64,000 nt of DNA. Source: Chionoecetes opilio (Eukaryota > Arthropoda > Malacostraca > Decapoda > Majidae). The number at the start of each line of letters is the position of its first letter. Within the stretch, counting starts at the first letter, position 1. Location: NCBI GenBank assembly GCA_016584305.1, contig JACEEZ010016468.1, positions 27,501 through 91,500 on the forward strand, in the 5' to 3' direction. The notes under the pieces were generated by a model. It ran no database searches. It worked only from the letters and a program-made list of their open reading frames with translations, and was not told the origin of the DNA. Shown piece after piece: positions 11,807 through 23,029 of this stretch. The position numbers were made by a program, and so were the translations under genes.

Positions 11807-12701
11807 ATTCGAAAGAACTGGAACCCAAAATGCCAGGGGTCGCTGGCAGTTTTAACTCACTTTTTTGATAATAAGTTGGTCTACTGGAAAACAAAATATG
11901 GGCTTATTCCACTGCATTTAAAACACAAAAGTATAATATTAAGAACGATTTTCTTCTATATGTATATTGTATAGAAGCCTGATTCTGTAAAACATTGTAT
12001 ATAACCAAATAACCAAGTAGGTTATAGTTGAGGAGGCGAGGTAAATGCTACTCTATGATATTATATAGTCAATAACGAATGTTTAGAAGTTATCTATACC
12101 TAGGCAGTCATATTTTCCTGTTATTATTGTGTATCAATCAGATAGAAAGCCTGGAAGTGCAATGAGTCGACGCGTGAAGTCGTAATGTTTTGATTCAATC
12201 TCCCCGCCACAATCTCCCCGCCCACCATTCCCCGCCGCGGCACGTCGCCTCCACAATTATAACCTACATTGTCGCAGCAACAAGCCGATTTCGGCATTCT
12301 TTATTCTTCGTTTTTCCAAGGCATTGCTTATTGTATTTTGACAAGCGTTTGCCAGACGCAGCAGTACTGTCTTAGAAAACAGTGTGAACATCGTGAACAT
12401 CGCCCAAATTTTACATGCCACAATATACATGTAAAAAATATATTAAGCTTTGCTACTCGAGGCGAGTAATTTGCATTAAATTGCTATTATAGAACGTTCC
12501 ATCGTAATGCATGTCATCCATATAATTAGTAAAACAACAGAAGAACTATATTTTTTGGTATTCAGATGCGGTGCATCAATGTTTATCGCGAAATTAATTT
12601 ATGAAAAATATTAGTCGCGGAGCCAAAACACAGTAGACCAACCTTTGAGTTAAAACTGCCAGCGACCACTGGCATTTCTCGAGTTTCAGATCATTGGAAT
12701 T
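11807..12701. mobile_element. Inverted-repeat (MITE-like) element, ~895 bp
   Basis: Termini of about 75 bases are reverse complements of each other: both contain GTCGCTGGCAGTTTTAACTC and, further in, GGTTGGTCTACTG or close variants. The outer bases read AATTC on both sides. The interior is AT-rich, with one GC-rich patch at 12205-12260, and has no recognisable transposase. It may instead mark part of the neighbouring Harbinger-like element. Confidence 0.65.
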
Positions 12702-12839
12702 AGTACTATCCCATCAATTGAAGCGAAGACCACCACACACGAGAAGCTACGCGAGCTACGCTACGTATGTGTGCTAGCTATGTACGCTATTTCATCCGTA
12801 GTACACCAGAAGACACACATCTCAGGCTATGATTTCAGT

Positions 12840-13075
12840 TACATGCTATTATTCAAGGTGGCCAGTTGTGCTCTGTGGTGCGGTGATGAGTCAGATGAAG
12901 AAATTATGTTGCTGACTCTGGCATTGTCCAAGAAGAGGAGGAAGTGCGTACACGAAACAAACCTGAGAAGATACAATTTTGGTGAGTACTATCTGGTACA
13001 GGACTTAACTGTGATGAGGAGAATTTCAAACAATATTTTCGATTTTCACCTTCGCAGCTCAAGTACATTTTGCAG
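12840..13075 (+). pseudogene. PIF/Harbinger-like transposase fragment
   Basis: One frame gives KKRRKCVHETNLRRYNFGEY (about 12930-12989). After a frame change near 13010-13015 it continues DEENFKQYFRFSPSQLKYIL (from about 13014). The order (basic stretch, then a D-E-x-F-x-x-Y-F-R-hydrophobic helix) matches the N-terminal part of PIF/Harbinger and HARBI1-type nucleases, which cut and paste DNA using a DDE domain. The catalytic DDE portion was not found downstream. Possible short termini lie near 12730 and 13440-13480 (AGACCA, GAAGCT, CGCTAC shared in inverted order). A host HARBI1-like gene is less likely. Confidence 0.55.
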
Positions 13076-13697
13076 CTAATTAAAAAGAGTATAAGAACTC
13101 CATATAATATATATATAAACATGAGTACTTCTTCATTTCCTCAATAAGTTCATCCATTTTCAGCTGTTTCCACCACAGGTACAAACTCACGGGAGAGACA
13201 GCGTGTGATAGCCTTGACAGATGACGCGACTCTCCTCACCCCGCCACATCAATCATCAGACTGAGAAGAAACGCCCTACTGAGCATACGCAGCCAATGTC
13301 ATGCCGGATGAATTCGCTCCCCAGCCAATTTGAAGCTATGTGGTCTCGTCGCATAGCATGTGGCCTAAGTAGCATAGCTTCTGTTCTGCGGTACCTAAAT
13401 TAACGAAAACTGCAGTCATTCAAAGACCCGCAGTACACATGTGTAGCGGAGCTTCTGGTCTGCGGCTGCCTTTAAACGTGACGTAACTAATAATTTTGCT
13501 GGGTAATATGCAAGGAGTTAGTAAATAATTATGTGCACAATAATAGTGTTAATAACACGCACTTTTCAGTTTTTTTTCTTCTGATTCGGGATCATTTGAA
13601 ATATCTTGGTTGAAAAAGTGATGGAGGTGGATGTAGAGGCAATGACTAAATACTAAAGGGGGCGTGGTGGTAAAAAGGTTCAGAAACTGGATTAGAT

Positions 13698-14500
13698 GCA
13701 GCAAGAAACTGGATTAGATGCAACAGGAAGCACCAACTAGTATTCACAAAGATTTACGCTCCCCACTCTCCCCCCCCCAAAAAAAAAAGACGCGTGTTCT
13801 GTGCTTCAAAAGGAATGAGTCAGGAGGCCAAGGCTGCCCCGTAAGCATTTATCACAACGTTATCTAAGTCACCTCCATATCCTTGATTACGTATGTCACT
13901 TAGCCTCCGCGAGATCCAGGAAAGGAAGGGGATCACCAGTATGTACAGTGTGCGGCGTGGGAAGAAAAACAACAGAAAGATTCATCCTAGGCCACATGTG
14001 TCTAACCCATTTGATTTTTATCGCCTTGGCATTCATGTGATGGAAGGTTCTTTTTAGCTGGTTTTTATTTTGTCGTAATTATTGCAATCATGATATGCAT
14101 AATCCCCTGTGCGTATATGTATGTATGTTTGTATGTATGTATATGATGCACCCATTCGCCTACCTGCTTGTACTTGATTTAACCTTTATCATCAAGAGAC
14201 ATCCATATCTTGTCTATAGTTATAAGTTGCAGAATATATCTTTGGTTGTCCTTCTAAAAGCTTCGATGTGCTTCACGCCTTGAATTCTATGATCTTTCAT
14301 CATTGGATCAATAAGTGCAAGACGCGTAGGGTGTTATGCGGTGCTTGTGGCTGTGTGAGGAGGAGGGGCGGGGCTGCCTCCTGCTGGGGCCCGTGACGAG
14401 GTGCAGTGAAGGGCAGCGTCGAGTGGGTCCAATAAAAGGGTATAGAGAAAATCGGTGGGTGGCGGTAATACGTGAATCTGTAGCTGAATACCACTGATTG
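13698..14500. other. Unassigned sequence
   Basis: No gene recognised. A short (GTAT)n run occurs at 14115-14145, and 14340-14410 is GC-rich without a clear frame. Confidence 0.4.
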
Positions 14501-14506
14501 CCAACA

Positions 14507-14512
14507 CAGAGA

Positions 14513-14548
<36 letters not shown>

Positions 14549-14640
14549 CAGAGACAGAGACAGAGACAGAGACAGAGACAGAGACAGAGACAGAGACAGA
14601 GACAGAGACAGAGACAGAGACAGAGACAGAGACAGAGACA
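14507..14640. repeat. (GAGACA)n hexanucleotide array
   Basis: GA repeats give way to about 19 near-perfect GAGACA units. The six-base unit keeps all frames open, so Ser/Leu/Cys-rich frames here are not genes. Confidence 0.97.
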
Positions 14641-14800
14641 GTACATTAATAATTGTACAGTTTGAAGGGTGAAATGAATACGAGGGTAAAGAAGAGCTTC
14701 CTGAAGGAGATGCAGACAGAGGGACCTTCAGGCAATGAGGAGAGGAACAGATCACTTTCTCCATCCCGCGTCCGTGATCTGTGAGGGATCGAGGGTCGCC

Positions 14801-14890
14801 ACACACACACACACACGCACACGCACACGCACACGCACACGCACACGCACACGCACACGCACACGCACACAAACACAGACACACACGCAC
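14801..14890. repeat. (ACGCAC)n / (AC)n array
   Basis: AC dinucleotides followed by about ten ACGCAC hexamers. The same hexamer array type recurs at 18622-18670 and 22768-22830. Confidence 0.95.
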
Positions 14891-14961
14891 ACACTGTATT
14901 GAATAAATTCGGGATTTATCAATTACTTCGAGTGGTATTAACTCACGCGTATAATTACTTA

Positions 14962-15071
14962 CTATATATATATATAACTTATATATATATATATTTTATA
15001 TATATATATATTATCATATATATATATATCATATATCTCATCCTCTCTCTCCTCTCTCTCTCTCTCTCTCG

Positions 15072-15102
<31 letters not shown>

Positions 15103-15204
15103 TCTCTCTCATCTCTCTCTCTCTCATCTCCTCTCTCTCTCTCTCTCTCTCGTCTCTGTCGCTTTTCTTCTCTCTCTCTCTCTGCTCTCTTCTCTCTTTG
15201 TATA

Positions 15205-15248
<44 letters not shown>

Positions 15249-15257
15249 ATATATATA
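14962..15257. repeat. Compound (AT)n-(CT)n-(AT)n microsatellite
   Basis: AT tract at 14962-15040, interrupted CT tract at 15043-15200 and AT tract at 15206-15257. The right AT tract abuts the 5' end of the Helitron-like element. Confidence 0.95.
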
Positions 15258-15693
15258 TTTAATATGCTATAGGAGTAGCCGTTGTTTGTCTGTCTGTCTG
15301 TCTGTTTTGGGTAGCCAACTGTAATTCATTTTGATGAATAGGCTCATAATCGCAAATTATCGTGATGTAAGCGGCTTCGTCCCATGTCGATTGAATAATT
15401 TTGAAAGGGGATTTTGGGCTAAAAACATTTTAGGACTATTAAATTACAGAAAACTCTGCGGTAACGTCTTGCCGCATTCCACAAACTCAGTAGACTCATG
15501 CTTTTGTGTGCGTGCTGTGAGTGTGTGTGTTTGGAATCACACGAACACAAAGGGTTGGAATCACACGAACGTTGATCTACCCCTGCACTTTGACTAGTGA
15601 CCACGACAGCACAATACGTTGGAGTTTGCATACATGTTGTCTAATTATACTACTCTACTACAAACTCAATACATGGTCCGAGGGCCCACAAGC

Positions 15694-15695
<2 letters not shown>
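15258..15695 (+). mobile_element. Non-autonomous Helitron-like element
   Basis: The 5' side has the AATATGCTATAGGAGTAGCCG phrase and (TCTG)n shared with the copies at 19272 and 21752. The 3' side (15590-15695: GACTAGTGACCACGACAGC, then a TGGTCCGAGGGCCCA hairpin and CAAGCAC) matches the 3' end of the copy ending near 22710. A 3' hairpin a few bases from the end and no terminal inverted repeats fit rolling-circle Helitrons. No Rep/helicase is encoded. It sits between an AT array and a CT array. Confidence 0.65.
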
Positions 15696-16042
<347 letters not shown>

Positions 16043-16540
16043 AATCTATTTTTCGTCTCATCAACTTCCCTCCTCTGACTGACTCTGTGTTCAATTTCAA
16101 ATCACAATTTCAATTTCAAATCAACGCCGCACTGTTGCTTCTCTTGCTATCTTCTTCCGTTATTTTCATGCTCACTGCTCTTCTGAACCTGCTAACTGCA
16201 AGCCTCCCCCCCTCCCGCTCCCAGTTTTGAACACCTAAAAAGAGGAAGTAACTAGATTTTGTAATCATTGCCATGTTATATGTGGGGTTTTTTTTACACG
16301 TAAGACGTCTCTGGTTAGAAGAGCTCGACCAAGAGGTTCTTATTGCTTTAAGGATTGTTGGATGTTGTTGGATTGTTTTAAGAATGTTTAAGTTCTGTTT
16401 GTGTTGAAGCAAGTGTTTAGGTTGTATTGTGTGGCTGATTTCTCTGTGGTATGATGCGCTGGAGCCGTTTTTGTGTCAGACCCCTGTGTGGTGTCCGTCT
16501 GTGTTGTCTTGTGTTTTTTTCATGTATTTGGAAGCAGTCT
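16043..16540. other. Unassigned sequence
   Basis: No gene recognised; short open frames on both strands show no family signal. Confidence 0.4.
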
Positions 16541-16812
16541 TATTACCTCCGCCAACGAAGTTGGAGGGAGGTTATGTTTTCACCCCGATCTGTTTGTTTG
16601 TTTGTTTGTTTGTTTGTTTGTTTGTTTGTTTGTTAGTGTACAGGATTTCTCGAAAAATTACCAATAGATTTGGACCAAACTCGGTATACCGAGTGTATTT
16701 AGTATAAGGAAGAACTGATTTAATTGTGGATGAAATCGAATCACAGCTGTTGCCATGGCAACCAATTGATGAAATATTCGGGCGGAGGTATGCGCTCTAC
16801 TGAGTGCCCTCC
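16541..16812 (+). mobile_element. CCTCCGCCAA...GGCGGAGGT interspersed repeat
   Basis: Starts ACCTCCGCCAACGAAGTTGG, continues GGAGGTTATGTTTTCACCCC and a (GTTT)n run (16588-16634), and ends GGGCGGAGGTATGCGCTCTA...GAGTGCCC. The start and end form an inverted CCTCCGCC/GGCGGAGG pair. From memory, this phrase belongs to a repeat seen in many unrelated animals, but I cannot name the family with certainty. It encodes nothing. Confidence 0.65.
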
Positions 16813-17115
16813 CCTCCCCTTAGTTTATTTATGTTTTGGCATAGTATGGTGTTGTGGTTACCATAATGTAACAAGTGGTGGAGTTTTAAAATTAGTGTTC
16901 AGCAGTAATATAAGATGGTGTAATTATGGAGTAGAGAACCATTGTTGAATCTTTTAGAGGCTAACTTCTATATCACCATTGAATTGGTATAGTAGTTAGG
17001 GTGACGTATTTATAGAACTGGACTTGTTCTTGAATGTTCAGATGATCAAGCTGTCTAGTAGAGGGAATCAAGTGGCAGGTAGAGTTATCAGTAATCACAA
17101 AAAGCCATGACCTAC

Positions 17116-17194
17116 CGTTGGTGAGCTGCTCGCCCAGAGGGATGAGGAGAGGCACCAGCACGTTGACCGCCATGTCTCTGCCGTGTCGGGATAC
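17116..17194 (-). CDS. Candidate internal host exon (79 nt)
   Basis: Read on the minus strand, a pyrimidine-rich acceptor (GTTCTTTCTAG, from 17205 down to 17195) is followed by an open stretch encoding HGRDMAVNVLVPLLIP and then GEQLTN, and a donor AACG/GTAGGT (intron begins at 17115). At 79 nt it holds 26 codons plus one base. The amphipathic, helix-like sequence looks like part of a large helical-repeat protein. I considered an UNC79/UNC80-type channel subunit but cannot support it from 26 residues. No adjoining exon was found within several kilobases, so long introns would be needed. Confidence 0.5.
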
Positions 17195-17290
17195 CTAGAA
17201 AGAACGACAGTCAGTTACACTCAGTCACTTACAGACGGGATGTTGAACCTGAAACTCCATTCCAGTTTTACGCTCGCGCTAGTCACCGAG

Positions 17291-17757
17291 TTTTCTTTTT
17301 TTTTCTTTTTTCTTTTTTCTTTGTTTTACATTGAAGTCTATAGCGCCATAGGCTATTTTATCATATCGAGGGACGTGATAGTTGGCACTCCGCCCGTTGG
17401 TTGGCGCAGACTGGATTTTCATAGTGACACCTGTGATGTTATAGGTGAGGGTCTGTTTTCTATGATGGTCTACCCTCAGTTTGAAGGCACACGCTGCTAC
17501 CTGTTGTTCCATCGCCACACTTGAAGTCGCAGTCGTCGGAACAGAAATGCAGCATGTGGGTTGCTTCGGCCACTCGACGATGGATTTACAATTGTTCCTA
17601 GGTGGAACTTGAACTCGGGACCTTGTGCTCACCTCCCAGGCTCTTGTCGACCACGTTAAAGATTGCCGAAAGAGTTGTGTCCCCGGCAGGATTTGAACTC
17701 GGGTCATCGAGCTCACCACTCCAAGACGCTAACCACTCGGCCACCGCCTCCCCAACA
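17291..17757 (-). mobile_element. tRNA-Ser/Leu-like SINE, family C, copy 1
   Basis: On the minus strand the head reads GGAGGCGGTGGCCGAGTGGT..., a class II tRNA A-box, with a B-box-like GAGTTCAAATCC and an A-rich 3' tail (AAAAGAAAAAAG). The body shares phrases such as CGTCGAGTGGCC with copies at 38228-38570 and 47804-48115. This copy is the most diverged. Confidence 0.65.
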
Positions 17758-17759
17758 GC

Positions 17760-18620
17760 CCTCGATCCATGGTTGTCGCTTATGATAATTGTGATTACCT
17801 CTAAGACATTATTTTAGAGGCTTACGAATTAGGTTACCGTGAAATAGGCATCTCTCCTTACATGTATTTCGGTAAAAATTTATTACCGATCCTGACAAAG
17901 ACAGGGGGGAAGTAGATCATACTCATGTGGCTGTGTTACATTACTGGATTTGTGGGTATACCATAGAAAAGGAAAACTAAGAAAAATGCAAATGCATGTA
18001 CCAGAGTGTTAGCTGTCGTGTGTCATTTGTTGCTTCCTGTGTCTTGGATTACTGCAGGACAGGAAGCGATCCTTGTGTGTAGTCAAGGAATGATCCTGTA
18101 GCTTTTATGTCCTTGGTTATATTATACAATTATTTTCTACATAGTTTATGCATGAGGAAGCATAGTGTACTCTAGTGACCCTGTTTAGCTCCGTGCGGTA
18201 TACAAAGGTGATGTTTCGTAATAGCTTGTTATAATGAATATAGATACTGTGATAATGATAAGAACAAACTCAAAAAGAATGATAATGATGAAATGAAAAC
18301 AAAGTCAGATTGTCACTAAGCTCATCATGCAAAGAATTACCTGGAGATCTGGATAATACATGTAGATCTTGCATTACAACATAGATCTTTGACATCTTAA
18401 ACCTATGAATCCTGACATATTGCACGACAAAAATACCTATGTAGAGCATGACCATCTTCTGGTTACATTTGCAAAAAAAAAAAACAACAGCCAAGAAAAA
18501 GAACGGCAGCGAAAGGGTCATGGGACTTCCGTGACCTATAGTTATACCTATCGTATACAATAGTTTACCACGTTTAGCTGTGCACTGACGCCAAATGTTC
18601 CCAGAAGTCCTGTAGCCGAG
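17760..18620. other. Unassigned sequence
   Basis: AT-rich, no recognised gene or repeat family. Confidence 0.4.
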
Positions 18621-18621
18621 T

Positions 18622-18672
18622 TCACACACACACACGCACACGCACACGCACACGCACACGCACACGCACACC
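18622..18672. repeat. (ACGCAC)n hexanucleotide array
   Basis: CA repeats followed by ACGCAC hexamers, the same unit as at 14801 and 22768. Confidence 0.93.
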
Positions 18673-18674
18673 AC

Positions 18675-19268
18675 ACACCATCAGTATCTGTGAGGACTAT
18701 GCCTTTGATTAATTACAACACAGACGAATGCAGCCACCTGCTCCATCCTGCAGCTTTACAATCAAAATACATAATACTAATTATGTTTCCCGGATGTATT
18801 GGAACTTCTCACGAGGGCAATCAATCATCAGCCTGGAAGACGACAAAGGAATACAAGCCTTGATCAATGATTGGAAAGCTACATAATTATCTCCCAAAAA
18901 TACAAAGGGTAACTTACATTAATCATTCATGCGTATTAGTGCCTGTGCTAACATGCATCCTAATTTTCATAGGTTCAGTTTAATGTTTGGCTTCCATCAG
19001 TGTTTCGCGGGCAGTGAACGTGTGGGTGAAGCAATACGTAGTGGGTTGACGTAATATACTAGGCCCTAGGGCATGAAATGACCCACCTATCTGTTCATCG
19101 CCACTGAAGGAGACGGAATACTCTGTGAATGGTGCTTCGTAACGTTCAAGCCTTTTCTTAGACTGTATAGTTGATGGTAATTCATTGGCTGCTGTATCCA
19201 CACGTGTGTCATGCCTATAGGGTCTACAGTTAGTATTTATCGTGTATCCCAGTGTTAGATTAGGTTAT
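18675..19268. other. Unassigned sequence
   Basis: Nothing recognised; mixed composition and no splice-bounded frame with family similarity. Confidence 0.4.
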
Positions 19269-19269
19269 G

Positions 19270-19313
19270 CATACTTGTAATATACTATAGGAGTAGCCGT
19301 GTGTCTGTCTGTT

Positions 19314-19348
<35 letters not shown>

Positions 19349-19565
19349 TTTGGGTAGCCGAAACTGTAAATTCAATTTTGATGCGAGTAGGCTAAAAAAA
19401 TCGCAAATAAATCGTAGGTGTTAAGCGGCTTAGTCCCATGTCGATTGAATCATTTTGAAGGGGGGTTTTGGGCTAAAACCACTTTTAAGAGTATTAGATT
19501 ACAGGAAGAAGCTCTGCGTTAACGCCTTGCCGTATTTCACTAACTCCGTAGACTCACGGACTTAC
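19270..19565 (+). mobile_element. Helitron-like 5' fragment
   Basis: Starts with TAATATACTATAGGAGTAGC, has a (TCTG)n run at 19303-19350, then GGGTAGCCGAAACTGTAAAT, GGCTTAGTCCCATGTCGATT and GAAGGGGGGTTTTGGGCTAA, as in the copies at 15258 and 21752. Similarity stops near 19565 and no 3' hairpin end follows, so the copy is truncated. Confidence 0.6.
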
Positions 19566-19724
19566 CGGTTTGTGTGGGGTTGATGTGGGGAATTTGCTGG
19601 AATTTTCTCTTATTATCTGCAAATTTCCGTCGCCTGATATTTGTTTTGTTTATATTTTCAGGTAAGACGTAAGGGACGTGTTGACTACAGGACCGAGAAG
19701 ACGTGAGTGTTAACGTTATCAGAT

Positions 19725-20260
19725 CAGACCTGGGCACTAAATACATTGAATGTATTTAAATACTAAATACATGGGAAAATGTATTTAAATACTAAATACT
19801 AAATACATTTTATGAATGTATTTAAATACTGAATACATCAATTGTATTTAAATACATTTGTAAATACATTTTAAATACACACAAATTTTAACATGTCCGA
19901 AAAAAATGGATTTCCTTCGGATTTCCTTAGATTTTGGGTTTCCTTAGAAATTTCCTTCTCAGGCCTAAATTTCCTTAAAATAAGGAAATTTTCTTTTAAG
20001 TGCAAACACTTGTTCACTGTAACATCGGGGTTGCCAGATAGTTGGGCAGGTTTATGGCCAAATTAACTGATAAAAATGTATTTACATTTGTGCGTATATT
20101 ATGAGTATTTACATACAATGTATTTGAATACTCATAAAAGTATTTAAATACTGTATTTAAATACATGACAACCAATGTACTTAGAAATACATTTCTAAAT
20201 ACACAAATGTTTTTGAATACGTATTTAAATACAAATGTATTTAAATACTGCCCTGCTCTG
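19725..20260. mobile_element. hAT-type MITE, 536 bp, with 8-bp target duplication
   Basis: The termini read CAGACCTGGGCACTAAATAC and, on the opposite strand, CAGAGCAGGGCAGTATTTAA. Both flanks carry TATCAGAT (19717-19724 and 20261-20268), an exact 8-bp duplication as hAT transposases make. The subterminal regions are built from repeated AAATACATTT/GTATTTAAATAC motifs (19731-19880 and 20085-20250), plausible transposase-binding repeats. There is no coding capacity, so it would need a transposase in trans. Confidence 0.85.
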
Positions 20261-20520
20261 TATCAGATACATTAAACATAACTTTGGAGTGTTTTATCTC
20301 TTCCCTCTTAGCCCGTCCACACTACAGGGTCATGCGGCTGGCCGTGAGTCATTGGGACGTTTGATAAACCGCCTTGTGTCCACTATAGCTCACCGCCATC
20401 CCTCGCGTGGACCGCATTCAGTCACTTCGACAACGAGACAACGCGGGATTTGTATGTGGCCTATTCTAAAATATATGATCCTCACCCACCCACATAGCCA
20501 CTTCCCGTTATTTTATTCCA

Positions 20521-20972
20521 CCTTATCGTATAAAGTACGCCGGACAACTTTTTGTTTCTGTACAGACGTTGTTGGCTATACTTACATTTCACATCCTGAT
20601 TTCAGGACAGTTAGAAGGCTATTAGGTCTGTGCAAATTTTGTTTCAATCTGTGTCATATTAGGCTATAAATGAACAAGACAAAAATATCTACAAAGTGGC
20701 TACCACATTTAGAATCGGCCATTTTAGTGTTTTATTTAAATGAGTGTCGTACGCGTGTCGTCTGTCCCCGAAAAAAAAGCGTAGCGAAATTGTAAACCGT
20801 ATATACTTGCAGATACCAAGCATTACACGCTGAACTAGGCGTAGATTTACTCACATGCTGATAAACTACTGTGATTTATCTCAGTGAAGAATAAAAATCA
20901 GCAGTGATCCTAAATTCGTAATATTTGTACCTGGCGACATCACTGCAGTGGCGATTTACTTTATCTACGTAT
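20521..20972. mobile_element. MITE-like family D, copy 2
   Basis: Same family as 2575-3045: shared phrases include GGCTATAAATGAACAA, CCGTATATACTTGCAG and CTGGCGACAT. Both ends are diverged (left near ACCTTATCGTATAAAG, right near TTATCTACGTATAG), so the borders are approximate. Confidence 0.65.
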
Positions 20973-21173
20973 AGTATATGATTATAAATATATTATATCA
21001 TCATTATCATTGTTATTATATCGAATTTATTACTGTTATCATTCCCATTCCTATTAAGCAAGCTAGAAACACTGATTGCGTTTGGGAGAAGTTGTTAAAG
21101 GAGATTGTAATAAGATTTTTTGAGCGAGACAGTATTTCACGGAGCGCAGCGCAATAACGTCCTCCCTCAGTGA

Positions 21174-21198
21174 GGTAGTAGTAGTAGTAGTAGTAGTG

Positions 21199-21234
<36 letters not shown>

Positions 21235-21311
21235 ATGGTAGTGGTAGTGGTAGTAGTATAGTAGTAGTAGTAGTAGTACTAGTAGTAGTGGTAGTAGTAG
21301 TAGTAGTAGTG

Positions 21312-21353
<42 letters not shown>

Positions 21354-21380
21354 TTGGTAGTAGTAGTAGTAGTGGTAGTG

Positions 21381-21435
<55 letters not shown>

Positions 21436-21490
21436 AAGTAGTAGTAGTAGTGGAAGTAGTAGTAGAAGTAGTAGAAGTAGTAGTAATAGT
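21174..21490. repeat. (AGT)n trinucleotide array
   Basis: About 315 bases of AGT/GTA units with AGTGGT variants. Poly-Val and poly-Tyr frames are artefacts. Confidence 0.96.
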
Positions 21491-21544
21491 TCCTCACCAT
21501 CCTTTCCTGTTCTCCTTCTATTATTTACTTTCCTATGTTAATTA

Positions 21545-21717
21545 CCCGTCAGGGTGGTGCGGTTGGTAGAGCTGCGACCTCGCGTGCAGAGTCCCTGCAT
21601 TCGGTCAGCGGTTCGAGCCCAACAAGTTCGTCCTGGCGTGGTGGCGCTTTGTATAGTCAATAACCTTGTAGTTGGTATTTGCAAAGTGTCTAGATAGGAT
21701 CAAAGTATCTTATCTTA
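21545..21717 (+). mobile_element. tRNA-derived SINE, family B, copy 1
   Basis: The head CCCGTCAGGGTGGTGCGGTT contains an A-box-like GGTTGGTAGAGCTGCG and a B-box GGTTCGAGCCC at about 21610-21620. The 3' part GTCAATAACCTTGTAGTTGG ends in GGATCAAAGTATC. The head recurs at 58748-58862 and the 3' part at 61687-61743. Confidence 0.75.
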
Positions 21718-21751
21718 ACCTATGTTAATTTTATATTATCCACCTTATCTA

Positions 21752-22710
21752 TCTAATATACTATAGTAGTAGCCGTGTGTCTGTCTGTCTGTTTTGTTAT
21801 AGCAGTAGGCGTGTGTCTGTATGTCTGAATTGGGTAGCCGAAACTGTAAATTCAATTTTGATGAGTAGGCTTAACAAAATCGCAAATAAATCGTAGGTGG
21901 TAAGCGGTTAGGTCCCATGTCGCTTGAATAATTTTGAAGGTTTTTTTTTGGCTAAAAATAGTGTTGAGCAGCGGTTGTAAGCTATCCAAACTCTGCCAGC
22001 GTTCAATTTCTCGAAATTGTATTCGACTCGCGACCGAGCGCCAACCACTGTTCCGCTAGCGCTCCTCGGTACTGCTACCGGCCGGCAGAACAGTCGAGTT
22101 TGCGTTAATATATGCTTCTGACGGTATAATTGAAATTTACAACATGTACTCATATCATATATTATACTTATATAACATACATTATACTTATATTTATAGT
22201 TATTTTATATATTATAAGAATATATATTATATTTCCGCAGCGAAGGCCAAGCGAGTCCGAAGGCGCCACGATCACGATCAATTTACGCAGTAAAGCGCTT
22301 CAACCGAGCAGCCGAGGCGAACGACTTCTACCTGCCTCGCGTACCCATCATCACGCAGTGAGGTCTGGCATTGAGTTCCGCATACTGGCGTCTGCAATTT
22401 CCCATCCGTGTTGCTATTGCCATGACGATCACAGTGCCAGGGCCAGACCAAGACTACATGGAGTTACTTGCCTACACCGTGTTCACGCACGGCCAACTCT
22501 ACGTCAGCCTGTCAAGGGTTGGCTGTGCTGATGCCGTCGAAGTGTTGGCGCCCCGTGGAATAACACGGAACGTGGTCTACCCCGAGGTACTTTGACCAGT
22601 GACCAACGACAGCAGCAACACGATTGGAGTTTGCACGCACATTGTTGTCTAATATAAACTACTACTACAAACATCAATACATGGGTCCGAAGGGCCCACA
22701 AGCACTTTTA
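21752..22710 (+). mobile_element. Helitron-like element with helicase remnant
   Basis: The 5' end TCTAATATACTATAGTAGTA fits the TC start of Helitrons and the shared 5' sequence runs to about 21958. The 3' end has the hairpin 22682-22698 (stem TGGGTCC/GGGCCCA, loop GAA) followed by CAAGCAC. The canonical CTRR terminus is not preserved. An unrelated middle segment (21960-22240, with AT-rich DNA at 22140-22230) and a helicase scrap lie between. Confidence 0.65.
22371..22595 (+). pseudogene. Helitron helicase C-terminal fragment
   Basis: Residues 10-20 read FPIRVAIAMTI and residues 37-50 VFTHGQLYVSLSRV, the closely spaced C-terminal motifs of the Pif1-type helicase carried by Helitrons. The functional enzyme unwinds DNA during rolling-circle transposition. 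The expected NKAQGQT-like segment between the two motifs has been replaced by unrelated residues. Everything upstream (Rep domain and helicase motifs I-IV) is absent. It lies 110 bases from the Helitron 3' hairpin, as expected for the natural gene order. Non-functional. Confidence 0.75.
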
Positions 22711-22767
22711 ATATATTCATAACTACATGCATATAAAAAAACCCACATCTACAGATTGTCAAAGAGA

Positions 22768-22830
22768 AACACACACACACACACACACGCACACGCACAC
22801 GCACACGCACACGCACACGCACACGCACAC
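22768..22830. repeat. (AC)n / (ACGCAC)n array
   Basis: AC repeats passing into ACGCAC hexamers; third occurrence of this hexamer in the window. Confidence 0.93.
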
Positions 22831-23029
22831 CACTTAAAGTATCAGTCTAGAATTAACTTAATGTTAACAGATTCATAGATTTATATAAAGTAATTATACA
22901 TATTCGCGATTAAACTAGGTATTTTTATGGATGACAAATTATCCATCGGTTGTAAAAAGTTATACTTCAATTGTAAAAAAGGTCCTTCAAATCATGTACA
23001 AAGATCCTTCGATTCATTATGGCAGATGC

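Larger units (their letters stand above)
10108..13689. mobile_element. hAT-type insertion, 3.58 kb, with 8-bp target duplication
   Basis: The left end reads CAGCGATTGTCAACCTTT and the right end, on the other strand, CAGTTTCTGAACCTTTTT; both continue into a GCGCCCCCTT(T)AG-like stretch. The flanks carry the same octamer GATTAGAT at 10100-10107 and 13690-13697. Eight-base duplications and CAG-starting termini are hallmarks of hAT elements. No hAT transposase is recognised inside. The interior instead holds other repeats (a family D fragment, a CACCCATT minisatellite, an ATT array, a tRNA-like foldback, a 895-bp inverted-repeat element and a Harbinger scrap). The segment next to the right flank is itself a ~21-base tandem duplication that includes GATTAGAT a second time. 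Confidence 0.7.

Noticed and set aside
17116..17194. Naming the exon as UNC80 or UNC79
   Set aside because: Twenty-six residues recalled by resemblance are not enough; kept as an unnamed candidate exon.
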